This document shows positions 1 through 8,353 of a stretch of 45,505 nucleotides of DNA, one piece after another. The translations under genes were made by a program, and so were the position numbers. The notes under the pieces were generated by a model. The model did not search any database, was not told where the DNA came from, and saw only the letters and a program-made list of their open reading frames with translations. Position 1 is the first letter of the stretch, and every line of letters begins with the position of its first letter. This stretch comes from an uncultured Fibrobacterota bacterium (GTDB lineage Bacteria > Fibrobacterota > Fibrobacteria > UBA5070): NCBI GenBank assembly GCA_903825275.1, contig CAIKAA010000597.1:1-45505 (forward strand). Reading direction: 5' to 3'.

Positions 1-40
1 GTCCAGAAGGGGCCAAATTCGGGCCAATCCGGCCGACTAA

Positions 41-550
41 TTACCTTGTCCCCTGGAGACTCTCAGACCACCAGGGGACCCGGCCGCTTTGCCCCGAATT
101 GACTGGCCGCTTTCGCCGAATTTCGCAGAGAATGGCCTTCGAATATTCCGGGGTACGGCTGTTGGAGGTAGTTCGCAGCCAATCTAGGGCGACCTTCTTG
201 AACGTATTCTCAGTTCGCTCCTTTTCTTTCTGAGCCTCGACATCCTGTTGCTTCTTCTCGTCGACCTTTGTTTTTCGGATTTCGCTTGGATCCTCTCCAC
301 GGGAAATTAAGCCCCTTAGACGATCGACCTCTGCACGTGCAGCTTTCACGGAGATCGATGGGTATCCTCCGCCAGAAAGTGTGAGGTTACGTCGTTCCCC
401 ATGTATCCGGTATCGGTAAATCCAGCGCTTTGATCCGTCAGGCATGACGAGCATGGTCAATCCGCCCCCATCAGTGATGGTGTACTGCTTGGCTTCGGGC
501 GCCGCATTCCGGTAGGCCGTTTCGGGTTTCTTGACGGATAGCTTTGGCAT
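41..550 (-). pseudogene. Integrase N-terminal remnant (tyrosine recombinase, DUF4102 arm-binding domain)
   Basis: The first ~90 residues match the arm-type DNA-binding domain (DUF4102) of P4-like tyrosine recombinases: an early GGGL segment, WIYRYRIHGERR, LSGGGYPSISVKAAR and a basic helix ending SRGEDPSE. A coiled linker rich in K, E and Q follows, then the start of the core-binding domain (VALDWL). Homology stops near residue 140, and the reading frame ends at 169 residues. Intact relatives are about 400 residues and carry the R..H-R-Y catalytic domain, which is absent here. It is therefore a 5' fragment, broken by frameshift or deletion. The start lies 199 nt from the 3' end of tRNA-Ile, the usual arrangement for a tRNA-targeting island, which would have extended to the left. 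It cannot catalyse recombination. Confidence 0.85.
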
Positions 551-627
551 TTTGGGTATTCCTGACGATGGAAATTCAGAGGATGTCAGGTAGACGCTCT
601 CAGAATGCCCAAAATATACCCAAAATT
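549..627. repeat. Three 11-nt repeats upstream of the integrase remnant
   Basis: The 11-mer TACCCAAAATT at 617-627 has a near-identical direct neighbour at 606-616 (TGCCCAAAATA) and an inverted copy at 549-559 that overlaps the integrase start codon. Repeats of this size next to a P4-type integrase gene are candidates for arm-type integrase sites or for autoregulation of int. This is inference from position and repetition only. Confidence 0.45.
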
Positions 628-718
628 TGCGGATGCTGCCGTTGCTCTCCGGACCTCAATGAACGTGACGACCCTTGAAAAGCCGTTTAATTACTGATTT
701 TCTGGCTGATTTCTGAAT

Positions 719-738
719 GTTCGCGAACACTGGCGAAC
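719..738. promoter_or_regulatory. Palindrome and half-site between integrase remnant and tRNA-Ile
   Basis: GTTCGCGAAC at 719-728 is a perfect 10-nt palindrome, and GGCGAAC (732-738) repeats one half 10 nt further on. It sits 11 nt beyond the tRNA 3' end. It may be a core-type integrase site or an operator of the lost element. There is no direct evidence for either. Confidence 0.3.
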
Positions 739-748
739 GTTGTTTTAA

Positions 749-822
749 TGGGCCTTCCCGGACTTGAACCGGGGACCAAGCGATTATGAGTCGCGTGCTC
801 TAACCGACTGAGCTAAAGGCCC
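749..822 (-). tRNA. ileX: tRNA-Ile2 (anticodon CAT, lysidine type)
   Basis: A complete cloverleaf can be drawn on the minus strand: a 7-bp acceptor stem (GGGCCTT with AAGGCCC), GCTC/GAGC D stem, anticodon loop CTCATAA, and T arm with loop TTCAAGT. Discriminator A is at 749 and CCA is not encoded. A CAT anticodon can mean initiator Met, elongator Met or the lysidine-modified Ile tRNA that reads ATA. The anticodon arm and following bases (GCGACTCATAATCGCTTGGT) match the bacterial Ile2 type rather than elongator Met, and position 1 is paired, unlike initiators. Its 3' end faces the integrase remnant, so it is the likely attachment gene. Confidence 0.85.
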
Positions 823-868
823 CTAAAATCAAAGGGAATGAAAAGGTAGCACCAAGTCATCTCCGGTC

Positions 869-918
869 GACCAAGCGATGATGAGTCGCGTGCTCGCAAC
901 CGACTGAGCTAAAGGCCC
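869..918 (-). pseudogene. Broken 5'-half copy of the tRNA-Ile2 gene
   Basis: This segment repeats the acceptor 5' strand, D arm, anticodon arm and variable region of the neighbouring tRNA-Ile2. It differs by one base in the anticodon loop (ATAATC becomes ATCATC) and by a T-to-GC change at the D arm. The T arm and acceptor 3' strand are missing, so it cannot fold as a tRNA. It lies 46 nt upstream of the intact gene. It is either a decayed tandem duplicate or the original host tRNA, displaced when an element brought in a full-length copy. Confidence 0.8.
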
Positions 919-951
919 CATCCAGGAAATTTCTTCCTGATGAGCCCGCGA

Positions 952-2040
952 TCAGATGTTGGTGGCCACGACGCTTTCCGGCTTGTCCTGGAACTCGGCC
1001 AAGATGAACTGGAATTCTTCGTGGACCTTCTGGAAGGCGCTCACGATGTCTGGATCGAAGTGGGATCCCGAGGATTTCAGGATGATGTCCGTCGAGGCTT
1101 GGAGTCCGAAGGCCGGTTTGTAGCAGCGCTTGGTGGTCAGGGCATCCCACACATCGGCCAAGGCGACAATTCTACCGTACATGGGGATTCCTTCGCCGTG
1201 CAGGCCATCGGGGTATCCCGAGCCGTCCCATTTTTCATGGTGGCTGCGGGCCACGACTTGGGCGATCCGCAACATGGGACTGGTGGCATCCGATAGGATT
1301 TTGGCTCCGATTTCGGAATGGCGACGCATGACCAGAAACTCTTCGGGGCTCAGTTTGCCGGGTTTGAGCAAGATTTGGTCGGGGATGCCGATCTTGCCGA
1401 TGTCGTGCATCGAACTTGCCACGTAGAGATGGTCGATTTCATCCGGAGAAAGCCGCAGTTCCTTGGCCAAGGCCGCGCTGTAGGAGCGAATCCGCAGCAC
1501 ATGGTTGCCGGTTTCGTCGTCGCGCATTTCGGCGGCGCGCGAGAGGCGGGTCACGGTGTCCAAATTCGAGGCTTCCACTTGGCGCAAGGCCTCGCGCAGT
1601 TCGCGAGTGCGCTTTTCGACCAAATCCTCCAACCCTTTTTGGTACCGGCGCACTTCGTCCTTCAAGGCCCGTTTCTCGAGGGCGTTGTGGATCGACATGT
1701 GCACCTGTTCCAGGTGGATGGGCTTGAGGATGAAGTCGTAGGCCCCTTCTTGCATCGAGGTGACTGCCAGACCGATGTCGGCGTATCCAGTAAACAGAAC
1801 CGCCGCGATATGGGGGTAGTGACGGCGCACGAAGCGCAACAAATCGGTTCCGGATTTGCCTGGCATCCGGATGTCGGAAAGCAGCACGTCAAAAGGTCGC
1901 TGGGACAGAATGGCACAGGCCTCATCGTAATTGCTAGCGATGGAAACGTTGAATTTGCGCAAGATCAGGTAATCTTGGATCACCTGACAGATCGCAAATT
2001 CATCGTCCACCACAAGGATCCTTGGCACTTCGAGTTCCAT
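952..2040 (-). CDS. Response regulator with HD-GYP domain (cyclic di-GMP phosphodiesterase)
   Basis: Residues 7-122 form a receiver domain with acidic pocket D12-D13, phosphoacceptor D56, T84 and K106. A coiled linker (about 123-160) leads to an HD-GYP domain with the metal-binding H212-D213 in HDIGKIGIPD, then HSEIG, HHEKWDGSGYPDGL (the GYP signature) and DALTTKR. The family hydrolyses cyclic di-GMP to GMP, here presumably gated by phosphorylation of D56. Length 362 residues fits the two-domain form. The ATG at 2040 has AGGAGA six nt upstream. No histidine kinase is adjacent, so the partner kinase is unknown. Cytoplasmic. Confidence 0.93.
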   Translation of the reverse strand: MELEVPRILVVDDEFAICQVIQDYLILRKFNVSIASNYDEACAILSQRPFDVLLSDIRMPGKSGTDLLRFVRRHYPHIAAVLFTGYADIGLAVTSMQEGAYDFILKPIHLEQVHMSIHNALEKRALKDEVRRYQKGLEDLVEKRTRELREALRQVEASNLDTVTRLSRAAEMRDDETGNHVLRIRSYSAALAKELRLSPDEIDHLYVASSMHDIGKIGIPDQILLKPGKLSPEEFLVMRRHSEIGAKILSDATSPMLRIAQVVARSHHEKWDGSGYPDGLHGEGIPMYGRIVALADVWDALTTKRCYKPAFGLQASTDIILKSSGSHFDPDIVSAFQKVHEEFQFILAEFQDKPESVVATNI

Positions 2041-2216
2041 TCAGGTCTCCTATCAGGTTGTCACTATACCAGTGCTTTTGGGGGTGCGCAAGTTCCGAAC
2101 GCGAAGTGGGCCAGATTCTTGGAAAAAGTTGCCCGCCGTCAAAGCCGTGCTATCTTTCCTCCTCCCCCAAACGGGGCGGTCTGGGCGGTTGGCCTAAGCG
2201 CCTAGGGTGGGATCTA

Positions 2217-2289
<73 letters not shown>

Positions 2290-2304
2290 CTCAAATTTGA
2301 ATCC

Positions 2305-2337
2305 CCAAACGGCTGTCCCCCTAGGATGGCCGTTTGG
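2305..2337 (+). terminator. Hairpin after tRNA-Pro, possible terminator
   Basis: CCAAACGGC (2305-2313) pairs perfectly with GCCGTTTGG (2329-2337) around a 15-nt loop. It begins 15 nt after the tRNA. There is no T-run, so it could serve as a processing or weak termination signal rather than a classical intrinsic terminator. Confidence 0.5.
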
Positions 2338-2358
2338 CTATCCAGCCCCCAATCCTTG

Positions 2359-2390
2359 TGGGTATGTCTCAGCAGGCAGAGCGCTACGTG
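2359..2390 (+). pseudogene. Degenerate 5'-half copy of tRNA-Pro
   Basis: Aligning from the acceptor 5' strand through the start of the anticodon stem, about 26 of 31 positions match the intact tRNA-Pro at 2217, including CTCAGC and the block AGAGCGCTACGT. The anticodon and everything 3' of it are not preserved. The segment lies 70 nt downstream of the intact gene, in the same orientation, and ends just before the stop of the next, opposite-strand gene. Confidence 0.55.
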
Positions 2391-2400
2391 CCCCGCACCC

Positions 2401-3276
2401 CTACCCCGCAGGCGGCTCGAATTCTGCGAGATCTTTTCGCAGGACATCCAGTTGCTTCCAGTTTTCTCGTTGTAGCGCGACCGCTTTGCGCACCAACAGC
2501 TCCAGATGGCGTAAGGCTTGGGCTTGGCCGTGGCGGACCGAGGGAATCAGGGAAAGCATGATTTCCACATCTTCGGGGTACATGTGCGGGGCCATGAATT
2601 GGCGGAATCGCGCTTCCGCCTCGACCGCTTCGGGACTGGTATCCGAGGCGTAAAACATGTCGGGAAGGATTTCACGCAACAGGTGATTTTCCACGTCACC
2701 CACGAAAGTCAGGAGGTTCGGCTTGTCGGTGACAGGATCTGGCAGAGCCAAGCGCTCCAGCATCTGTTCGATTTCGAGCTGCAGGACCGTTCGCTCTTGT
2801 TCCCGATACCGAGCTTGGTACAGGATCGGGAAGGCATTTACGGCCATGTGGGCGAATTGAAATTCGGAAAATTCCCCCAAGTACACCACATCTCCGGGGA
2901 TTTCGAGGGCGGAGTCGAGACTGTCCAGGCGAATCACCTTGGCCGGAATCGGCAGGAATTCCGAATCGCCCATGGAACGCAGTTTCTTCCGGACTTGTTC
3001 GGGATCCAAGGCTCCTTCCAAGCCTCCATTTTCCCGTGCCTGTTCGATCATCTCCTCGATCCCGCGCTCCATCGAGAGGCCAAATTCTGTCCGAAAAAAA
3101 TCGGCCATGGTCTTTTGGTCGCGATAGTTTCCTTGCACGGAAAGCAAATCATTGTGGGTCATGGAGGACGCGGCATGACTTTCGGGAAGCGGAGGATTCA
3201 GTTTCGCGATGGCCACCAAGCGACCATCGAGTTTGGCTGGATCCCCGTGCAAGAATTGGAAAAGACCAATGTCCAT
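2401..3276 (-). CDS. Hypothetical protein, 291 residues
   Basis: I do not recognise a family. The protein is acidic and probably cytoplasmic: it has no signal peptide or membrane segment. It is rich in predicted helix, with clusters such as REQERTVLQLEIEQMLERL and a C-terminal stretch (RHLELLVRKAVALQ to KDLAEF) that could form coiled coil. Codon use resembles the neighbours, and the frame is open for its whole length, so it is likely a real gene. The ATG at 3276 has a G-rich GAGGGG directly before it. It is not obviously in an operon: a tRNA remnant lies downstream and a divergent TetR gene upstream. Confidence 0.7.
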   Translation of the reverse strand: MDIGLFQFLHGDPAKLDGRLVAIAKLNPPLPESHAASSMTHNDLLSVQGNYRDQKTMADFFRTEFGLSMERGIEEMIEQARENGGLEGALDPEQVRKKLRSMGDSEFLPIPAKVIRLDSLDSALEIPGDVVYLGEFSEFQFAHMAVNAFPILYQARYREQERTVLQLEIEQMLERLALPDPVTDKPNLLTFVGDVENHLLREILPDMFYASDTSPEAVEAEARFRQFMAPHMYPEDVEIMLSLIPSVRHGQAQALRHLELLVRKAVALQRENWKQLDVLRKDLAEFEPPAG

Positions 3277-3444
3277 CCCCTCAACCTAATTTCCCAAAAG
3301 TGCCGGGACGGCGACCAGAGTCAAGTCAGTGGAAGATTCCCTGCCGCTTCCATTTCTGGTTGGCTCTCGATTATTGGAGTTAGCGGATTGCTGTTGGGAG
3401 GCGTGTTTGGTAGGTTAACAGTGTAAATCAACCGATTGGGGAGC

Positions 3445-4176
3445 ATGTCCACTCAGCATCGATCCGAGACATCCGAGCCGACCAAGCCCCAGGAAGCGGT
3501 CGTGACTGAGGAGATTCGATTCCGTCCCAAGCGGGATCCCAAGGAGCTTCGCGCCATCATTTTGCAGGAAGCCGGGGCTCTCTTTTTGGACCTGGGGTAC
3601 GACCAATTTTCCATGCGCAAGGTTGGGGCTCGAATCGGGTATTCGGCGACCACCATCTACCACCACTTCCAGGACAAGGAAGCCTTGCTCCTGGCTCTGC
3701 TGGGCGAGGCCTTCTGCAGTTTCCGCCAGACTCTGGACGATGCCTATGCCAGCACGGACGACCCCGTGGCAAGGTTGGCGGCCATCGGGCTCGCCTACAT
3801 CCGCTATGCCCAAAACCATCCGGTCTACTACAGCCTCATGTTTTTACGCCGCCCCGATTACTTGTTGCATCGGGAACAAGAGTTGTTTCATGGAACGAAC
3901 AACGGACTGGACACCTTGATGAAAGCCGTGGTGGAGATGCAGGCTTTGGGGTACTATCCAGGCCATTCTTCCGAGGCCGTCGCCCATTCTTTGTGGGCCA
4001 GGACCCACGGGATTGTGGCTTTGGGATTGACCGTATTCCAGGGCAAGCCGGAGATCTTCGAAGCGGCGATTCGGGCGACCTTGCAATTCGATCCCAAGAA
4101 GCCGAACGAAGCGGCAAGGGACCAAAATCCAAAAACGTCACCTCAAGGTGACATTTCCGGGGACTCCGTGTGTTGA
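3445..4176 (+). CDS. TetR-family transcriptional regulator with WHG-type C-terminal domain
   Basis: After a ~35-residue polar N-terminal tail comes a TetR helix-turn-helix: ILQEAGALFLDLGYDQFSM, then RKVGARIGYSATTIYHHFQDK, the typical recognition helix ending in Y-H-H-F. The ligand-binding half contains WARTHGIVAL, the hallmark of the WHG (TetR_C_13-like) subfamily. I take the ATG at 3445. A TTG three codons upstream is also possible; neither has an ideal ribosome site. The stop is 35 nt before the TonB-dependent receptor start, in the same direction, so it most likely regulates that uptake locus. The inducer is unknown. Confidence 0.88.
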   Translation: MSTQHRSETSEPTKPQEAVVTEEIRFRPKRDPKELRAIILQEAGALFLDLGYDQFSMRKVGARIGYSATTIYHHFQDKEALLLALLGEAFCSFRQTLDDAYASTDDPVARLAAIGLAYIRYAQNHPVYYSLMFLRRPDYLLHREQELFHGTNNGLDTLMKAVVEMQALGYYPGHSSEAVAHSLWARTHGIVALGLTVFQGKPEIFEAAIRATLQFDPKKPNEAARDQNPKTSPQGDISGDSVC

Positions 4177-4211
4177 AGAAATCAGAAACCTTCCAAAGGA
4201 ATCGGAACTTT

Positions 4212-6965
4212 ATGAATCGACAAATTGGATGGATGGGAAGCACGGGCTTGGTCCTTGCCGCATTGGCCTTTTCCCAGACCGGCGAAATCGTCCCCAAAAC
4301 GCAAGCCCCGGAACCGACCCAGCCAGCCAGCCTGGCAAAAGATTCCTCAGGGGTTCGGACTGCATCGATGGCGACAGATTCTGTCCATAATCAAATCTTG
4401 GAGCCCGTCGCCAAACCGGATTCGACCCACGCCGGGCCCGTGGCCAATGTGGATTCCGTCCGGCGCGGCCCTCGCGTGCCTTTGGTGGTTCGCGGCCTGG
4501 CTCCGAAAGGCTCTCAGGTCACCTTGGACGGGGTAATCGCCCAAATGGACTCGATGGGAAAATACCAGGCCACCCTGTTCACCGACAGCCTTTCACGTCT
4601 GGCCAACCCCTTCGAGCTGTGCCTGAATCTTTCGGGGCAGGCACTTTGCACCAAAGTCCGGCCCCAAGGATTCGACACCCTGGATGTCGCGCCGCTGGAA
4701 ATCAAGATCGATTCGGTCGTGGAAACCCGCGATACCATCCGCACCTTCGTGGACACGGCAAAATTTGACAGCGCCGCCTTGAAATCGACAGAAGGACCCA
4801 AAGTGATCCAGTCGTCGGCGGGCCGCACGGTGACCATCAAGGGGAAACGCAGGCCTCCGCGCATCCTGGGGCAGGAACGGGTGACGATCCAGACCATCAA
4901 ACGCCTTCCCGGCTTGGCCGAGCCCGACGTGATCCGCGCGGTGCAGGCGCTTCCGGGGGTGGTGCAGTCATCAGACTTCTCGACCAAGGTCTACGTGCGC
5001 GGTTCCGGCTCCGACCAAAACCTGATTCTCTTCGACAACGCCGTGGTCTACTCGCCAAGCCATTTCGGTGGTCTGTTCAGCACCTTCTTGGCCGACGCCA
5101 CCGGGGGATTGGACTTTTACAAGGGCGGATTCGAACCTCGGTTTGGAAACCGACTGGCTTCGGTGCTTCTGGTGAGTTCGAAGGTCGGGGGCACCGAGCG
5201 CGATAGCGCCCGTGACACGAATTCCTGGGTGCGCAAATACGTCGACAAAGGGGTTCGCGCCACGGAATCGGTCTTTACCACAGCCCCTTCCGACAGCCTT
5301 GCCAAAGTCAAAACCCAAAGCTCGGTGCGGATGACCACCTTCTCGGGAACGGTGGCCACCGATGGCCAGCAAGGCGACGTTTCCTGGGCCTTCGCAGGTC
5401 GCCGAACTTGGATCGGCGCAGCCTTGGCCGAAGCTCGCAAGGCCAAGCTGACCGATTTGCAGTTGGATTACGATTTCTGGGACATCCAAAGTTCGGCCGC
5501 TTGGGGGCACGCGGGCGACACCGTGCGCGCTTCCATCTACTCTGGACGCGACAAACTCAATTTCAACCCGTTCGCGGTCGATTGGGGAAATCTCGCGGTT
5601 CCGGTGAATGTCCGCAAAAAGCTTGGGGACGACTTCACTTTCCTGGGGTCGGCGAGTTACTCCAAATATGACCAGACGGTGGCGTTCGGCAATATTTTCC
5701 AGTTCTACAATGACATCGGGACCTGGAACGCCCGCACCGATCTCCAATGGGATCCATCGCCATTCCATCGCCTGTTGGGTGGTTATGAATTCAATCGCTT
5801 CGATGTGAACTTCACCCAGGACATCCAAGTGGCTTCGGTGTCCGACACCTCCATCACCCAATCCACCTTGCACTCGGGGTTTGTGCAGGATCGGTGGACA
5901 TTCGACACCACCAAAAGCGCAACGTTCGGTGTGCGCGGCTACTGGTCGCCCGACCTGGGGGACAACGGGATCGCCTTCGATCCTCGGGCCAGCTTCACTT
6001 GGCGATTCGCACCCAATTGGAAGGCCGATCTGCATTTGGGCCAGTATACCCAATTCATGACAAGCCTCAAATTCACCGACGTGGAGATCCCCACCGAATT
6101 CTGGTACGCCGCCCAAAAGCCCATGGAACCCACGACGCAAGAGTTGACGGCGTTCGGCATCGAACGCCAGAATTGGGGCCCGCTCGGGCTGCGCGCCACG
6201 CTGGAAGGCTACTACAAGAATATCCACGCCATTCCGTTGCTCTACCAGACCCAGACCTCTGCGAAAGAAGACTCCATCGCCAAGGCCACTGGCGAAGATT
6301 ATTTCGCGCGCAACTTCCAAAAGCTCGACGGCTGGTCCTCGGGCTTCGAAGTCGGACTCAACAAGGACGACGGCTGGTGGACAGGATCTGTCAGCTACGC
6401 CTTGTCCTGGGCCGTGTTGCTGCAGCGAGATTTCCAAAACGCGGTACAGACGGCGACCTTCCAGCCCTATTGGGCGGATTGGGACCAGCGCCACACCTTC
6501 AAGGCCACGGGCTGTTTGAATTGGATCGGGCGCAAGTCCGAAGAAGCCCTTTCGGTCCACAAGATGTGGGCGGGAGATTTCTACCGCTCCAGCTTCCAGC
6601 TCAACCTGAATTCCGGCTTGCCGTACACCGATTACGATAGCTACGACCGCCTGCACGAGCCCATGCAAGGAGTCGATGGAGGATCAGGTTCGGGAGGCCC
6701 GGTTCCCGGAGTGAAGGACAACACCCTCACCTTCGCGCGACCCAAGAACGTGTCCCGCAAACCCGGTTATTTCCGATTGGATTTCACGCCCATCGATTGG
6801 GGACGCACCGGCAGGTGGCGGTTCTACTACACCATCATCAACATCACCGACGCGACCAATCTGTACGCGGTGACCTTCAACACGGGGAAGAATCCTCCGG
6901 AGCGTTCGGAAATCAACCAGTTCCCGATCCTCCCCTTCTTTTTCGGTTACGAATACCAGTTTTAA
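4212..6965 (+). CDS. TonB-dependent outer membrane receptor
   Basis: A 917-residue protein. A signal peptide (about 1-25) is followed by a Pro/Ser-rich stretch and a ~100-residue N-terminal extension of the kind that precedes the plug in Bacteroidetes-type receptors (GLAPKGSQVTLDG, then GKYQATLF). The plug follows at about 235-330: RLPGLAEPDVIRAVQALPGV, VYVRGSGSDQNLILFDN and GGLDFYKGGFEPRFGNR. The rest is beta-barrel, ending in an aromatic-rich FFFGYEYQF with the C-terminal phenylalanine expected for barrel assembly. The ATG at 4212 gives the signal peptide; an in-frame TTG at 4170 overlaps the TetR stop and is less likely. It heads an operon with the lipoprotein, ExbB, ExbD and TonB. The substrate cannot be read from sequence. 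Confidence 0.93.
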   Translation: MNRQIGWMGSTGLVLAALAFSQTGEIVPKTQAPEPTQPASLAKDSSGVRTASMATDSVHNQILEPVAKPDSTHAGPVANVDSVRRGPRVPLVVRGLAPKGSQVTLDGVIAQMDSMGKYQATLFTDSLSRLANPFELCLNLSGQALCTKVRPQGFDTLDVAPLEIKIDSVVETRDTIRTFVDTAKFDSAALKSTEGPKVIQSSAGRTVTIKGKRRPPRILGQERVTIQTIKRLPGLAEPDVIRAVQALPGVVQSSDFSTKVYVRGSGSDQNLILFDNAVVYSPSHFGGLFSTFLADATGGLDFYKGGFEPRFGNRLASVLLVSSKVGGTERDSARDTNSWVRKYVDKGVRATESVFTTAPSDSLAKVKTQSSVRMTTFSGTVATDGQQGDVSWAFAGRRTWIGAALAEARKAKLTDLQLDYDFWDIQSSAAWGHAGDTVRASIYSGRDKLNFNPFAVDWGNLAVPVNVRKKLGDDFTFLGSASYSKYDQTVAFGNIFQFYNDIGTWNARTDLQWDPSPFHRLLGGYEFNRFDVNFTQDIQVASVSDTSITQSTLHSGFVQDRWTFDTTKSATFGVRGYWSPDLGDNGIAFDPRASFTWRFAPNWKADLHLGQYTQFMTSLKFTDVEIPTEFWYAAQKPMEPTTQELTAFGIERQNWGPLGLRATLEGYYKNIHAIPLLYQTQTSAKEDSIAKATGEDYFARNFQKLDGWSSGFEVGLNKDDGWWTGSVSYALSWAVLLQRDFQNAVQTATFQPYWADWDQRHTFKATGCLNWIGRKSEEALSVHKMWAGDFYRSSFQLNLNSGLPYTDYDSYDRLHEPMQGVDGGSGSGGPVPGVKDNTLTFARPKNVSRKPGYFRLDFTPIDWGRTGRWRFYYTIINITDATNLYAVTFNTGKNPPERSEINQFPILPFFFGYEYQF

Positions 6966-6976
6966 GGAGCGACATC

Positions 6977-8272
6977 ATGAACTCCAAACTTTTCCTTTTG
7001 GCCTCGTTCTTTACCCTTGCGGCCTGCGACGGTCCCTGGAACGTGAGCCCCGCCGATTACACCCCACCCGAACCGGTGCTGCGCCTGTCCCTGTTTGCGG
7101 TGGGCGGCAAGCCCTTCGACACCCTTTGGCTGGAGCGCACCCAGCCGATCGATTTGATCTACGACTCCACCCGCGCCTTTGTGCAATCGGCAACCATCCA
7201 GATCGTCGATCCCCTCGATGGCTCGAAGGTGGTCGATTACGCCCAGGTTCCCGGAAGTGCCGTGGCTTGGACCGCGACCAGCCGGGTGTTGCCGGTGGCC
7301 GGCAAGCGCTATCGGTTGCTGGCCCATGTGGTGTGGAACGCCGACAAAAATTGGCCGTCCTCCAAGACGGTGATCACCACCGACTTGGTTGCCGACGCCA
7401 AGGTTCCCCAAAGCTGGGGGGTGGAATCGGCCGCCTTGGTTCCGGTCGAGAACCTGATTCCGGCCCTGTCCAGTGGTGCCGATGTGGGAGACAGTGCGAC
7501 CTTGCTGGCTCCGCTGGAGAAGGATCGTCCCGGCACTTTGGCGAGATGGCTGTTCACCAGCGCCATGCTTGACAGCCTGCGCCAGGGATTGCCGGTCTTT
7601 CGCACGCTCCATTCGGGCGACTCGATCTGGTACATTTCTGACGACCAGCACATGGTCACCAACCCCGACGGAAAGCTGGTGCAACGCGCTTACCGGGAAA
7701 TTCTGTTCAACCAGCATCCTGGTCCCGATTTTGGCGGGGTCTTCGCGGTGGAACGGTTCGACATCAACCGAGCGAGAATTCTCGATCCCCTTTCCAAGGA
7801 AATTTTCGCAAGCAGTGGTAAAAAGGGGTTTAAACAAGCCGATTCTGCCCAATTCTTTCAGCCGGGAGTCACTCGTTACGCCTTCGGCCCTTACCCAGCC
7901 TTCTCGCCCGATCTTTTTGGCTGGCCTCGGATCTATCCGTTCAGCAATCTCACGCTGGCCTACACCGGACTCAACACGATCTACTTCTATTCGGTCGAGC
8001 AGGCCTACGTGATCTACCAGTCCCAACTGATGAAGCAAGCCTCCGGAAGCTCTTCGGCCATTCCCTACAGCAATGTCCAGGGAGGAACCGGGTATTTCAC
8101 CATGGCCTTGGTCGACAGTTTCCAAATCAACCTGATGGCAACGGGTGTCGACACATTTTCGGTCCAAGCCCTGCACGGCGCCGCTTGCCGAAATGAATGG
8201 AAAAGTTCAGTCACCGACCACACTCCGTTCGATTCTCTTGTAGCTTGCAAAGGCATCGATTTTCGCGGATAG
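6977..8272 (+). CDS. Lipoprotein, DUF4249-like partner of the TonB-dependent receptor
   Basis: The N-terminus (KLFLLASFFTLAAC) is a lipoprotein signal with lipobox LAAC. The body, about 430 residues, begins with an Ig-like region (EPVLRLSLFAVGG, WLERTQPIDLIYDSTR) and ends with SNVQGGTGYFTMA. That pattern resembles DUF4249 proteins, which in Bacteroidetes are usually encoded beside TonB-dependent receptors. The start ATG has AAGGAG eight nt upstream, overlapping the receptor stop, so the two are tightly coupled. It probably sits on the outer membrane and helps capture or process the receptor substrate. The family match is by eye; the position in the operon is the stronger argument. Confidence 0.7.
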   Translation: MNSKLFLLASFFTLAACDGPWNVSPADYTPPEPVLRLSLFAVGGKPFDTLWLERTQPIDLIYDSTRAFVQSATIQIVDPLDGSKVVDYAQVPGSAVAWTATSRVLPVAGKRYRLLAHVVWNADKNWPSSKTVITTDLVADAKVPQSWGVESAALVPVENLIPALSSGADVGDSATLLAPLEKDRPGTLARWLFTSAMLDSLRQGLPVFRTLHSGDSIWYISDDQHMVTNPDGKLVQRAYREILFNQHPGPDFGGVFAVERFDINRARILDPLSKEIFASSGKKGFKQADSAQFFQPGVTRYAFGPYPAFSPDLFGWPRIYPFSNLTLAYTGLNTIYFYSVEQAYVIYQSQLMKQASGSSSAIPYSNVQGGTGYFTMALVDSFQINLMATGVDTFSVQALHGAACRNEWKSSVTDHTPFDSLVACKGIDFRG

Positions 8273-8353
8273 GTCATCCCCCCCAATGATCGTCCTAGCT
8301 AACCTTCCAACTGGCATTGTTCCACTCGCATCCGCTCTGAGGAGATCTTCAAC

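Noticed and set aside
4971-6668. 565-residue open frame on the minus strand opposite the TonB-dependent receptor
   Set aside because: Its residues do not form a recognisable protein, and it is fully antisense to a well-supported receptor gene in GC-rich DNA, where long antisense frames are common.
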